NCBI GenBank assembly: GCA_022826805.1
Contig: JAJDUH010000065.1
Location: 1-64,000, forward strand
Reading direction: 5' to 3'
From: Candidatus Poribacteria bacterium
GTDB lineage: Bacteria > Poribacteria > WGA-4E > WGA-3G
Length of the DNA: 64,000 nt
Position numbers and translations under genes: made by a program. Shown here one piece after another: positions 17,147-25,862 of the stretch. The notes beneath the pieces were generated by a model, which was not told the DNA's origin, did not search any database, and worked only from the letters and a program-made list of their open reading frames with translations. Every line of letters starts with the position of its first letter. Positions within the stretch are counted from its first letter, which is position 1.

Positions 17147-18286
17147 CTACTGTTCATTTTTTTCTTCTTCTAATTGCGCCTCCTGCCAAGTGTAATCAAC
17201 AGCTCCTTTGTAGAACTTGTCTGGATGCTCAACCGCCCAAATTTGCTTATGAATAATCCAGTTTTGTGGATCCAATGCGAGCGCCTTCCGCCATTCTGCC
17301 ATTGCCTCCTGTTCTTTACCGGCTTCCAGCAAGACGAGACCAAGTTGAAAACGCGCAGCGGCTTCGGTGATAACTTGCGAAACCGGCTTATTTGACCGCT
17401 TCACATCGCGAAGTAGTACTGCATTATAGTCGGGGTCCGAAATCCACTTTTCAAGCATCGTAAGGGTCTCTTGATCCTTAACATCGATATTGAAAGGTGC
17501 TTTAACGAGTCGTCCGGCTTCATCAATCATGACCGCATAGGGAATGGCTTTAAGGTTATAGCGGTTGCCGAATATATTCTGTGAATCAACGAGTGTGATG
17601 AAATCGGCGTTCGCGGCATTATGCCAGGGACGGACTACAGCGGCACCTTGCGCATCAAGGGCGATAGAAACAAGGTTTAACCTTTCACGGTGTTTGGCAT
17701 AAAATTCCTGCCAGCCCGGCAGTTGTTCACGACAACCTCACCACGATCCCCAAACATAGAGGAGGGTCTTTTTTCCGCGAAAATCTCGTAAATGTCTTGG
17801 GGTATCCTGCAGGTCGGGAAGCGTAAATTCCGGGGCGAGATGTTCAGGTTGGATGATCTCCACTGCGTTTGGTGATATTGTGTAAATTTCAAAGCCGAAG
17901 GGTACAGCGATGCTTACAGGTCGTGCATAAGTTACACCCTCAACCTCTATAGCGCCGTCTTCGCTATCCTGAAACTGAAGTGGTACACAGCGTTCCGATT
18001 CTGTGCCTCCGCAGAGAACTACCATCTTCTCGCCTTCCGGGTATTCGACTTTCAATCCGAGTTGTTCGGCGAAATGTTCTAAAGGTACTAACCACATACC
18101 ATCTTTTAAGATAGGTGGTGCGGTAAATGTGATAGGTTGTGCCCCTATTGAAACCCGAAAATCGACGCTTTTCATGTCATCTCCTTTGGCACCTCCCACC
18201 CCCAAGCCTATTACACAGAACAATACTACGAACACTGCGAACTTTAGCGCGTGGTGCGTCTTGTGATTCCATATTGTAATGATCAT
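17147..18286 (-). CDS. Thioredoxin/TlpA-like selenoprotein with in-frame UGA
   Basis: One continuous 379-residue protein if the TGA at 17738-17740 is read as selenocysteine (residue 183). Residues ~14-32 are a signal or anchor; ~45-140 resemble a copper-amine-oxidase N-like stalk domain (WLVPLEHFAEQLGLKVEY); ~150-290 are a TlpA/AhpC-like thioredoxin fold: APEFTLPDLQDTPRHLRDFRG, then YVWGSW-U-G-C-RE where TlpA has W-C-x-x-C-R, then the cis-Pro strand YNLKAIPYAVMID. The tail has a TPR-like helix pair. There are no other stops from 18286 to 17147. Downstream of the UGA, CTGCC-gggct-GGCAG (17708-17722) fits the bacterial SECIS rule. The spacing is U-x-C, one residue shorter than C-x-x-C. It overlaps the cytochrome gene by ATGA. 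Confidence 0.75.
17708..17740 (-). promoter_or_regulatory. UGA codon and bSECIS-like hairpin
   Basis: On the minus strand the UGA (17740-17738) is followed 15 bases later by CTGCC-GGGCT-GGCAG: a perfect 5-bp stem with a 5-base loop starting with G, the loop beginning 21 bases after the UGA. Published rules for bacterial SECIS elements ask for a short apical loop with G in the first positions about 16-37 bases downstream. A second, overlapping hairpin (GTTGT-cgtga-ACAAC) lies closer to the codon. Confidence 0.65.
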
Positions 18287-18651
18287 AGTGTCTTTTTCTC
18301 TCTGCGCTGCGAATCGTAAATGAGGAATTCAATTATTTTGTCGGCGGTTTTTGGAGTAAGTCCAGATCCTGGTTTCTTCATCATTTTATAGACATACTCC
18401 CGCCACCCTTCCGGTGTAAAAGTAGAGTTAATTGGACGTGCAACAGTATGACATCGACTGCATTTACGAGTGAAAAGTTCGTAAGTCTCTTGCATTTCAG
18501 GCGAATAGGCAGTAACATCAATAAAGTTGGGTCCCTTATCCGCTGGATAGGTTTTCGGCGCGAGGCGCGGCACACGTAATGCGTAGATCATCCCAATACC
18601 TACAAGAAGGATGATCCCCAAGACAGCAATCCAGACAATTGTATTTTGCAT
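18283..18651 (-). CDS. Membrane-anchored monoheme cytochrome c
   Basis: 122 residues. An N-terminal transmembrane helix (residues 5-24) anchors a small domain on the outer face of the membrane. The heme motif is CSRCH at 64-68, and KMMKKPGSG supplies candidate distal Met ligands near 89-90. The C-terminal helix KTADKIIEFLIYDSQRR is typical of small cytochromes c. Its stop overlaps the selenoprotein start (ATGA), so the two are translationally coupled and probably act in the same redox step, for example passing electrons between heme and the thiol/selenol pair. Confidence 0.82.
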   Translation of the reverse strand: MQNTIVWIAVLGIILLVGIGMIYALRVPRLAPKTYPADKGPNFIDVTAYSPEMQETYELFTRKCSRCHTVARPINSTFTPEGWREYVYKMMKKPGSGLTPKTADKIIEFLIYDSQRREKKTL

Positions 18652-18713
18652 GCCGATATGAGGTCACGATTTCCAACCGCGCCTATAGTCTCCGTTAAGT
18701 CACTCGCTTGATG

Positions 18714-20576
18714 CTATAGTGCGATGGTCTCTTTTACCTTCTGCACAATAGCGTTTGCACTAATCCCGTGATGTTCCAAGAGTTCATCGGGTTTCCCAGA
18801 ACGTGGTATCCCTGTAACCGCAAGTTTGTGGACGCAAACGCCATCAGCTGCAACAGCCCCTAACACAGCATCTCCCAAACCGCCCTCAGGGTAGTGGTCC
18901 TCGACGGTGATTAAGGTGTTGTTCGTCTGAGATGCTGCCGCTTGTAGTGCTTTTTTATCAACCGGCTTGACGGAGTACAAGTCAAGCACGCGGATAGCGA
19001 TGCCATCCGTAGCAAGCATCTCGTGTGCTTTAAGCGTTTCATGAAGGGTTACTCCAGCGGCAACGACGGTTATGCTATCATTATCGCTTTCTCGAAGGAT
19101 CTTAGATCCGCCGATAGGAAAACTTTCGGCAGCATCATAGAGAATAGGGGTTGTTGGACGTGATGTGCGGAGATAGACGATACCTTGGTATGCCGCGGCT
19201 TCTGCAACAAGGCGTTCAGCGGAAACCGCATCGCTTGGATAGAGTACAACTGCTTCGGGAATTGCCCGGAACATAGCGATGTCCTCTAAACCCATCTGTG
19301 ACGGTCCATCCTCACCAATTGAGACGCCACAATGTGATCCAGCGTATTTAATGTTGGCTTGTGAGATGGCAGACATTCGGATCTGATCGTAGGCGCGCGA
19401 CAAAAACGCTGCGAATGTGGAAACAAAGGGAATTTTCCCACGTTTTGCCAAACCGATGCCTGCTCCGACTAAATTCTGCTCTGCGATGAACATTTCAAAG
19501 TACCGATCGGGATAAAGCGTCATAAACTGTTCGGCATAAGTGGAGTTTTTAGTATCACCGTCGAGAGCAACAACATTGGAGTTCACAGTGCCAAGTTTCG
19601 CGAGCCCTGTGCCGTAGCCGCCTCGCGTTGCGACTTCCTCATCGGGCGAATAGTCTGGTGGTTCACATTGGGTTGAGGCACCACGATCCGCGCTTGGCTT
19701 TGTGGGGTTAGGCGATTTAATTTGAATAGGAATATTTGTATGTACTGGACCGAGTTCAGCCAATGCCTTATCAAGATCTTCGCCTTTGGCGACTGCTTTT
19801 CCGTGCCAGTTGTCTGCGTTTTCAAGAAATGAAACACCCTTGCCTTTAAAGGTCTTGGCAACTATCATTGTCGGTTTATCAGTTGCGGCTTCGGCTTTGG
19901 CAAGTGCAGGCAGGATTTCGTCAAAATCATGTCCATCAATACCAATAGTTTGCCACCCAAACGCCTCGAAACGTCGGCAGTATGTGTCAATATCAAAAGC
20001 ATACATAGTGCGCTGGCTCTGTCCAAGAGCGTTGACATCGATAATTCCGACCAGGTTATTGAGTTGGTAGTGAGATGCCAAAGCGGCGGCTTCCCAAACC
20101 CCGCCTTCGGCAGTCTCGCCATCGCCGAGCAGGACATAAACGCGGTAATCGGATGCGTCTAAATACTTGCCATTGAGCGCCATACCGACTCCAAGTGATA
20201 AGCCCTGGCCGAGGGATCCCGTTGCCACCTCTGTCCATTCAAACCGCGGTGTTGGATGCCCCTCCAAAATACTGTCAATTTGCCGCAGTGTGTGCAGTCT
20301 GTCAGATGGTATGATGCCTGCCTCGGCATAAGCGGCGTAAAGGAGAGGCGCAGCATGTCCTTTGGATAATATGAATCTATCGTTATTGGGATTCTGTGCA
20401 TCGGTGGTGTCATAGCGCATGGCGTGAAAAAAGAGGGCAGAGACAATATCCGCAGCAGAGAGACACGTGGTTGGGTGTCCTGAACCTGCTTCCGATGTGG
20501 AGGTAATGGAATGAATCCGTAAATTAGTTGCCTTTTGCTTGAGAAGGTCTTTCAAGGTTTCCACAGGTTTTGTCAA
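18714..20576 (-). CDS. tkt: Transketolase
   Basis: 620 residues, the length of the shorter animal/archaeal-like transketolases. Thiamine diphosphate site: GDGETAEGGVWEAAALASHY followed by NLVGIIDVNALGQS. Substrate residues include the N-terminal SGHPTTCLS and KGHAAPLLY. The C-terminal half has the pyrimidine domain with EQNLVGAGIGLA and the HCGVSIGEDGPSQMG segment. It interconverts pentose and hexose phosphates. The start is TTG with AAGGAAAAGGA just upstream. It lies between the cytochrome and an acidic TPR protein on the same strand. Confidence 0.95.
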   Translation of the reverse strand: MTKPVETLKDLLKQKATNLRIHSITSTSEAGSGHPTTCLSAADIVSALFFHAMRYDTTDAQNPNNDRFILSKGHAAPLLYAAYAEAGIIPSDRLHTLRQIDSILEGHPTPRFEWTEVATGSLGQGLSLGVGMALNGKYLDASDYRVYVLLGDGETAEGGVWEAAALASHYQLNNLVGIIDVNALGQSQRTMYAFDIDTYCRRFEAFGWQTIGIDGHDFDEILPALAKAEAATDKPTMIVAKTFKGKGVSFLENADNWHGKAVAKGEDLDKALAELGPVHTNIPIQIKSPNPTKPSADRGASTQCEPPDYSPDEEVATRGGYGTGLAKLGTVNSNVVALDGDTKNSTYAEQFMTLYPDRYFEMFIAEQNLVGAGIGLAKRGKIPFVSTFAAFLSRAYDQIRMSAISQANIKYAGSHCGVSIGEDGPSQMGLEDIAMFRAIPEAVVLYPSDAVSAERLVAEAAAYQGIVYLRTSRPTTPILYDAAESFPIGGSKILRESDNDSITVVAAGVTLHETLKAHEMLATDGIAIRVLDLYSVKPVDKKALQAAASQTNNTLITVEDHYPEGGLGDAVLGAVAADGVCVHKLAVTGIPRSGKPDELLEHHGISANAIVQKVKETIAL

Positions 20577-20631
20577 TCCTTTTCCTTAATATAGGGTTGT
20601 GCTTTGCAGTTTGGGTTCGCAAACGGGGATC

Positions 20632-21249
20632 CTAAGATTCTTTAGCGTCTATGAGGTCTTCGGCGTTCAACTCGTCTGCTCTACGCTCTGCAGCTAATGT
20701 AAGATAATGTCCAGGATAATTTTGTAGAAGGGCTTTGAAAATCTCAACTGCTTGCTGAAGGTTTTGCATTTTGACGCAAGCCTCTGCCTGCCAGTACATT
20801 GATTTGGCTACAATTTCGCGAGCTTGCTCTTCAGTCAGATCATGCGCCGCGCGTTGGGACGCGTCTGTGATTGCTTCCTCAAATTTTTCAATCGCCTGCT
20901 GATAATTTTTCTTTTCAAAATAGGCTGTCACTGCATCTCTATAGGCATGGTTATTCTGTTCATAGAGTTGAAAAAGCGCGCCTTGAGGTTCCCCAAGCGT
21001 TGGTGGTGATGAGCCCTCTTCTAATTTGTCTTCTTTGAGTGTTTCTGCAATCCGTTCATAGGAGATGGATTCATTGCTGTCATCATTCTGTTTTTCCATT
21101 ACTTCTGGTTCCGCTTCAGGAGGTTCTTCACCATCAGAGAGGTCATTAGAAAACTCGTCATCAAAATTAGCATCATCCTCTCCATCCAGCGATAAATCCT
21201 GTGGTTCATCATCAAAATCATCTGTTTCTTCGTCATAGTTAAATAACAT
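20632..21249 (-). CDS. Acidic N-terminus plus TPR-like protein
   Basis: 205 residues from the ATG at 21249, which has GGAGG five bases upstream. Residues 1-~80 are a very acidic, disordered stretch (DDEPQDLSLDGEDDANFDDE). Residues ~105-195 hold two TPR-like pairs (AYRDAVTAYFEKKNYQQAIEKFEE; YWQAEACVKMQNLQQAVEIF). No signal peptide. Probably a cytosolic adaptor; partner unknown. It ends 55 bases before transketolase. Confidence 0.7.
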   Translation of the reverse strand: MLFNYDEETDDFDDEPQDLSLDGEDDANFDDEFSNDLSDGEEPPEAEPEVMEKQNDDSNESISYERIAETLKEDKLEEGSSPPTLGEPQGALFQLYEQNNHAYRDAVTAYFEKKNYQQAIEKFEEAITDASQRAAHDLTEEQAREIVAKSMYWQAEACVKMQNLQQAVEIFKALLQNYPGHYLTLAAERRADELNAEDLIDAKES

Positions 21250-21370
21250 CCATTCCTCCATTACTTGTTTCTTACACCACAATCTATTGGACAGCAAACC
21301 TATAATTTATGTTCGGGTAAGCTGCCTTTAGGCGATGCATTGCAAGAGCATTTACCTCATTACGCGTGTA

Positions 21371-21419
21371 GGCGGACACCGACCCCGTACGTTATTCACT
21401 ACGGGGACCCCGGTCCGCC
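21371..21419. repeat. Large imperfect hairpin, GGCGGAC arms
   Basis: GGCGGAC (21371-21377) pairs with GTCCGCC (21413-21419), enclosing further pairs CCG/CGG and CCCCGTA/TACGGGG. Probably one more dispersed palindromic element. Confidence 0.6.
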
Positions 21420-21529
21420 CATACAGCAATTCTCAATATTAATCAATTTCTGAACCACTTCTAAGTATCAGGTACGATGTAAAGCTGAGACAAATTTTGC
21501 CGTGTAAATCAAAATCAGAATCAACGATA

Positions 21530-21702
21530 TGAATGCCGTGTGGCATTCACCGGGTATTCATGCCTTATAGGCATGAACCGGGTATCAATGCCTTAATGGG
21601 CCTTAATGGCATTGCCCGGGTATAAAGCCTATAAAGGCTTTACCGGGTATGAATGCCGTGTGGCATTCAAAATCAACACGGAATGCGCGTGTGGCATTCC
21701 GT
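21530..21702. repeat. Array of six hairpins with constant linkers and co-varying stems
   Basis: Successive hairpins: GAATGCC/GGCATTC (21531-21548), TTCATGCC/GGCATGAA (21557-21577), CAATGCC/GGCATTG (21586-21614), TAAAGCCT/AGGCTTTA (21623-21642), GAATGCC/GGCATTC (21651-21668) and ACGGAATGC/GCATTCCGT (21678-21702). The first five are joined by CCGGGTAT. Both arms change together while the linker stays constant. There is no coding frame here. Confidence 0.8.
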
Positions 21703-21705
21703 AGG

Positions 21706-21833
21706 GGCAAAAAATGTAAAACTAAGACAAATTTTGCCGCGTGTGGGCAAAAAATGTAAAACTAAGACAAATTTTGCCGCGTGTGGGCAAAAAATGTAAA
21801 ACTAAGACAAATTTTGCCGCGTGTGGGCAAAAT
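21706..21833. repeat. 40-bp tandem repeat, three copies plus a partial fourth
   Basis: Units start at 21706, 21746 and 21786 and are identical; a partial copy starts at 21826. Each contains AATGTAAAACTAAGACAAAT and ends TTTTGCCGCGTGTG. A diverged single copy is at 21476-21515 and another at 55290-55320, each next to a hairpin of the same family as 21530-21702. There are no spacers, so this is not CRISPR. Confidence 0.85.
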
Positions 21834-22664
21834 TTAGTATTTGATTTTCACGTTTGCCCAAGTGGTTGTCATTTTGTCAGCGGGGTCAACCGCCAGAATC
21901 GACAAATAGAGCCCATTGTCATGCATCTTCTGAATGTCAGCTTCTTCCAAAGCGACATCTAAAATGACGACTTCATCAATGAGGGCATTACCGTATCGTG
22001 CACCACCACAACAATCGTCAAAGCCGATATTGACGGGTCCGTTATCTGCGTCAAGCGGATTTTTGGCGATTTTCATATCGCTCTCCGGTTTTCCATCAAT
22101 ATAGATGTACCATTCACCGGTTTTGCTATCAAAAGTTGTGGTGTACATGTGCCACTCTTCAATATCTTTAGGACCGATTTCGCCGTCGCGCCAACCACCG
22201 GGTTTATTCCAACAGCCACCATTACAAATGGGCCAGGAAACATTTTTTGTACCTTCGTTGGGATGGATGATATAAGCATTTCTTTTTTCAACCATCCAGC
22301 CGTGTTGGTTCCAGGTAGGGGTTAGACTTTTAACCCAGATTGAAACGGTAATTGCGTCGTTTGGGCTATCATGACCAGGGATCTGAACGTAAGCGGCTTT
22401 ACCATCTAATTCAAGCCCTTTTCCAAATTTACCGTCAACCCACTTGGGTTTACCTTTGAATTCGCCGTCCAGTCCATTTTCAGATGCATCGGTTGCGACA
22501 TTTCCTTTGCCTTCATCAAAGAGCCACAATCCAACGACATTTTCGGGATCAATCGCAGCAGAGGTGGTAGAGACAAACAGAACACCACTAAAGAAGAGAC
22601 TGAAACATACCAAGACTAAACCCGTAAGCCAAAACTTGCCAAAAAAAATAGCACTGAGATTCAT
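21834..22664 (-). CDS. Secreted LamG-domain protein
   Basis: 276 residues from the ATG at 22664 (GGGAGG upstream). Signal peptide to about residue 37 (TGLVLVCFSLFFSGVLF core, TTSAA cleavage). Residues ~45-250 form a LamG/concanavalin domain: VVGLWLFDEGKG, GKFGKGLELDGK, ITVSIWVKS, WHMYTTTFD, WYIYIDGKP and NIGFDDCCGGA, ending with ALIDEVVILDVAL. Such domains bind glycans or proteins outside the cell. The tail DKMTTTWANVKIKY belongs to the shared GKLA-TWG tail family seen at 10898-11647. Confidence 0.85.
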   Translation of the reverse strand: MNLSAIFFGKFWLTGLVLVCFSLFFSGVLFVSTTSAAIDPENVVGLWLFDEGKGNVATDASENGLDGEFKGKPKWVDGKFGKGLELDGKAAYVQIPGHDSPNDAITVSIWVKSLTPTWNQHGWMVEKRNAYIIHPNEGTKNVSWPICNGGCWNKPGGWRDGEIGPKDIEEWHMYTTTFDSKTGEWYIYIDGKPESDMKIAKNPLDADNGPVNIGFDDCCGGARYGNALIDEVVILDVALEEADIQKMHDNGLYLSILAVDPADKMTTTWANVKIKY

Positions 22665-22715
22665 TTTTACCTCCCGTCCAATATTGCAGTTCAAGGACTT
22701 TATACACAGAATCTA

Positions 22716-22761
22716 TAGCGATTTACATGAACACATAACTATGGTAAAGCATAAATCGCTA
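22716..22761. promoter_or_regulatory. Inverted repeat TAGCGATTTA / TAAATCGCTA
   Basis: Two perfect 10-base arms (22716-22725 and 22752-22761) separated by 26 bases, lying 52 bases upstream of the LamG start. It could be an operator or another small palindromic element. The rest of the 22665-22975 gap shows nothing else. Confidence 0.45.
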
Positions 22762-22975
22762 CAAATATCACATGTATTTATCGTACCAAATTCACAGGTA
22801 GATGTCAAGGAAAAAATGAAATTGGAAGGGCTTTGTGTTTTGGCGTTCCTATGTCTTTTACACCTTTTGTACGTAGCCCACGTTATATTCGCGTTCTGTC
22901 GAATACACGGAAACCAATACAGCGAAACACCTTCTCACCGAAAGCAAAACGATTGTAGTCACTGGGAAAAAAGCG

Positions 22976-23004
22976 TTGACATGAAAGAAAGTTCAGTCTA
23001 TAAT
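22976..23004 (+). promoter_or_regulatory. Consensus sigma-70 promoter
   Basis: TTGACA (22976-22981), a 17-base spacer and TATAAT (22999-23004): both hexamers are perfect. It lies 39 bases before the ATG at 23043, so it should drive the bactofilin-like and BatA-like genes. Confidence 0.8.
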
Positions 23005-23042
23005 TCTCCACACATTTATCTTGACACGCAACATAGGATAAT

Positions 23043-24041
23043 ATGAAAGATTTAGCAATTATTTTTCTTCTTTTAATCTTTAGTGTACTGCCCGTGCTCG
23101 GGCAGACCTCAAATGGCAGCCCACAAGTTTCAGATCCGCCTTCGGAAGATAATTCTGAAAAATCACCGAATCAGACGCAAGTTGGGATTTCTGACCAAGA
23201 GAATGGGAAAATACAGCAAGAAGAATGGATGCAGGAAGAAAAGAAGCAGCGAATATTAAAGGTGGTTAACGACTATGAGCTGGCAGCAGATGAGGTACTA
23301 ACGACCCTTATCATGATTGCTGGTGACGCGAAGTTACAAGGAAGCGTCACTGGAAATGTATTGGTACTCGGCGGAGATATCGAACTTACGCCAGGATCAC
23401 AGGTGAACGGGACCTTGCAGATTATAGGCGGACAGGTGTCGGGGAACATGGAGGGAGTAACGAATCTTCAAGTAAGTAATGATTGGGAGACGATACCTGC
23501 TGCAGTGAAACTGGTGATGCATCCCTATATCTTCTGGAAAATCCCCGATAAGCAGACAAGTTTCCGGCTGACCGTGGCTAAGTCTGTTCTTTCTGTTCTG
23601 ATGTACCTGCTGATATTTGCCTTATTTTCTAAGCCTATAAACGCGATAGGGGGTGTTCTGGCGCGTAGACCGATTGGGAGCATCTTATTTGGTATCCTAA
23701 TGTTGCCTGTGATACCGCTGATTCTCACACTACTGACCTTGTCAATTATTGGTGTGCCATTTATGCTATTGGGGTTAGCACTCCTGTTCCCCTTGGCAGT
23801 CTGTGGCAAAACAGCGATTTTTCTTACGCTTGGTGGTACAATCTTTTCAGGACGACTAAAACCGATCGGGATAATTTTTAGCTATATTCTCTATTTTATG
23901 GCGACCTCCCTACCGTATATTGATTGGGTGACGTTTCTCCTTGTCAACGTTATCAGCATCGGGTTATGTTTGTTGGGTAGTATTAGCGCGATGCTGCCGC
24001 AAGACGCCCGGAGAAATATCTCTTGGGCAGAAAGGGTTTAG
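23043..24041 (+). CDS. Membrane protein with bactofilin-like domain
   Basis: 332 residues. Signal peptide 1-20, then a polar Ser/Gln/Glu linker to ~80. Residues ~83-145 have the repetitive beta pattern of polymer-forming proteins (GDAKLQGSVTGNVLVLGGDI, then QVNGTLQIIGG). The C-terminal half has four or five transmembrane helices (residues ~178-320). The combination of a surface beta-helix and a multi-pass tail is seen in bactofilin-like membrane proteins of unknown function. It sits directly after a consensus promoter and is followed after five bases by the BatA-like gene. Confidence 0.7.
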   Translation: MKDLAIIFLLLIFSVLPVLGQTSNGSPQVSDPPSEDNSEKSPNQTQVGISDQENGKIQQEEWMQEEKKQRILKVVNDYELAADEVLTTLIMIAGDAKLQGSVTGNVLVLGGDIELTPGSQVNGTLQIIGGQVSGNMEGVTNLQVSNDWETIPAAVKLVMHPYIFWKIPDKQTSFRLTVAKSVLSVLMYLLIFALFSKPINAIGGVLARRPIGSILFGILMLPVIPLILTLLTLSIIGVPFMLLGLALLFPLAVCGKTAIFLTLGGTIFSGRLKPIGIIFSYILYFMATSLPYIDWVTFLLVNVISIGLCLLGSISAMLPQDARRNISWAERV

Positions 24042-24046
24042 CGGAC

Positions 24047-25054
24047 ATGCAGTTAGTTTCTCCCTTTTTCCTCATTCTGCTGATCGTAGTGCCGCTGCTT
24101 ATAATTGCACTGCAACGGTTCCGGAAAGAGGCGATCATCCCAGTTGTACGTTTTTCTGACCTCAGACCTGGATTTGCAGCTGGCATCCAACAGATGCGGC
24201 AAACCCTTTCGGTTAAAGCACTTCCCACACTTAGGGTAATAAGATTTGTTATCCTCGCGCTTCTTATTCTCACGCTTGCGCGTCCCCAACTTTCTCAAAG
24301 TCGCGTGCATAAATCCGCTGAGGGTATCGATATCCTTTTAGCACTCGATATCTCAGAGAGTATGCGAGCGGAGGACTTTGAAGGGATAAATCGCATCCAA
24401 ACAGCAAAGTCGGTCGTTAACGATTTCCTAACCCATCGCGAAAATGATCGGATTGGTTTAGTTGTTTTTAGCGGCGAGAGTTTTACGCTCTGTCCGCTTA
24501 CATTGGATTATCCAGTAGTAGCAGAACTGCTACGCGACGTAGAGATTGGACAGTTGCAGGACGGCACGGCTATTGGTGATGCACTGGCGACTGCTATTTA
24601 TCGGCTACACGTCTCAGCATCAAAAACGAAGATCGTTATTCTCCTGACCGATGGCGAAAATAACGCTGGGACCATCAATCCAGAGACAGCGGTATCTTTT
24701 GCAAAGTCATTTGGCATTAAAGTTTACACTATTGGTATGGGAAAAGAAGGGGGTGCGCGGATTCCTTATGCGGATACCACCTTCGGTAAGCGATATCGCG
24801 AGGTTTTAACCTATCTCGACGAGGATACTTTGAAACAGATTGCCAACGGGACGGGAGGTCGCTATTTTCGCGCTACAGATACACAATCGCTGAAACGAAT
24901 TTATACAGAAATTGATAGATTTGAAAAGACGAAATTTGAGACAGTAAGTTCTATTGTCCACAAAGAGTTGGCGGCATATTTCTTGATACCTGCAGTTCTA
25001 CTGTTAGGGGTAGAGATTCTACTGGGTAATACGTTATTACGAAAAATTCCGTGA
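24047..25054 (+). CDS. BatA-like von Willebrand A membrane protein
   Basis: 335 residues from the ATG at 24047. Transmembrane helices at 4-22, 62-78 and near the C-terminus flank a VWA domain with an intact MIDAS (DISES at 101-105, later LLTDGEN). This is the layout of BatA/BatB proteins that work with MoxR ATPases in envelope stress or protein maturation; no MoxR or DUF58 gene lies in the window. It forms an operon with the upstream bactofilin-like protein. Confidence 0.85.
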   Translation: MQLVSPFFLILLIVVPLLIIALQRFRKEAIIPVVRFSDLRPGFAAGIQQMRQTLSVKALPTLRVIRFVILALLILTLARPQLSQSRVHKSAEGIDILLALDISESMRAEDFEGINRIQTAKSVVNDFLTHRENDRIGLVVFSGESFTLCPLTLDYPVVAELLRDVEIGQLQDGTAIGDALATAIYRLHVSASKTKIVILLTDGENNAGTINPETAVSFAKSFGIKVYTIGMGKEGGARIPYADTTFGKRYREVLTYLDEDTLKQIANGTGGRYFRATDTQSLKRIYTEIDRFEKTKFETVSSIVHKELAAYFLIPAVLLLGVEILLGNTLLRKIP

Positions 25055-25100
25055 ACTTTCTATTTTCACAAGAAAGCAGAAAAGTTCGTAGGAGGCAAGG

Positions 25101-25862
25101 TTGAAAAATATTATTGCATGCAATTTAGGAAGTTATCAACAATTTCGCACCAGAGCGTACACGCACTTAGCGGAAATCGGTTTGACGAATGTGGAAATTG
25201 GCGTGCCTTCGGCTGAATCTGTGGATGCCCTCCAGTCAGAATTAGATACACACGGACTCACTGCCACCAGTTTTCTTGGTAAATGCGATGTTGCGTCTGA
25301 AACAGTTGTTGCTAATTTCCAGACGACACTGGATATTGCGTCTCAGATGGACGTAAAAATTATCTTCGTCAGTGTCCACGCTGGAGATACGGATCGGAAC
25401 GCCGTATACGATCGGCTCCGGGATATCGGCGAGAATGCCGCATCAGCAGGCATTAAAGTGTGTTTGGAAACACATCCTGACATAGCACACAACGGGGACA
25501 TCGCACTGGAAACGATGGAAGCCGTGAATCATCCCAATATCTGCGTCAATTTTGACACGGGTAATGTTTACTATTACAATCACAATGTGACAGCTGTTTC
25601 GGAAGTCCAGAAGGTTCTCTCACATGTCGGTGCTGTTCACCTCAAGGATACAAACGGCGGTTATCGAACGTGGCATTTCCCAACACTCGGTGAAGGCGTA
25701 GTCGATTTTAAGGCAGTATTCCAGACGCTGAACAATGCTGGTTTCTACGGTCCCTTCACGATGGAATTAGAAGGTATTGAAGGCGAAACCCTTGACGAAT
25801 CAGGTGTTCAGGCGCGTGTGGCGGATTCGCTTCAACACTTGAAAGACATAGGCGTTTTTTAA
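25101..25862 (+). CDS. Sugar phosphate isomerase/epimerase (xylose-isomerase-like TIM barrel)
   Basis: 253 residues. TTG start with AGGAGG upstream. Barrel strands with metal ligands: CLETHPD, NFDTGN, HLKDTNGGYRTWHFPTLGEG and a closing MELEG Glu, the pattern of the AP-endonuclease-2/IolE/xylose-isomerase-like family. It should isomerise, epimerise or dehydrate a sugar or inositol derivative. It is the first of four plus-strand genes (isomerase, cupin, aldo-keto reductase, SDR) that look like one catabolic route. Confidence 0.85.
   Translation: MKNIIACNLGSYQQFRTRAYTHLAEIGLTNVEIGVPSAESVDALQSELDTHGLTATSFLGKCDVASETVVANFQTTLDIASQMDVKIIFVSVHAGDTDRNAVYDRLRDIGENAASAGIKVCLETHPDIAHNGDIALETMEAVNHPNICVNFDTGNVYYYNHNVTAVSEVQKVLSHVGAVHLKDTNGGYRTWHFPTLGEGVVDFKAVFQTLNNAGFYGPFTMELEGIEGETLDESGVQARVADSLQHLKDIGVF

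Noticed and set aside
17738..18286. Reading the thioredoxin gene as a truncated or split pseudogene
   Set aside because: The frame continues without any other stop for 197 codons, the domain resumes exactly after the UGA, and a SECIS-like hairpin is in place. Recoding fits better than decay.
21706..21833. CRISPR array
   Set aside because: The repeats are directly tandem with identical 40-base period and no unique spacers, and no cas gene is in the window.
22444..23046. A plus-strand gene overlapping the LamG signal region
   Set aside because: Its start is opposite the LamG coding strand, it has no ribosome site, and it runs through an inverted repeat and a consensus promoter.
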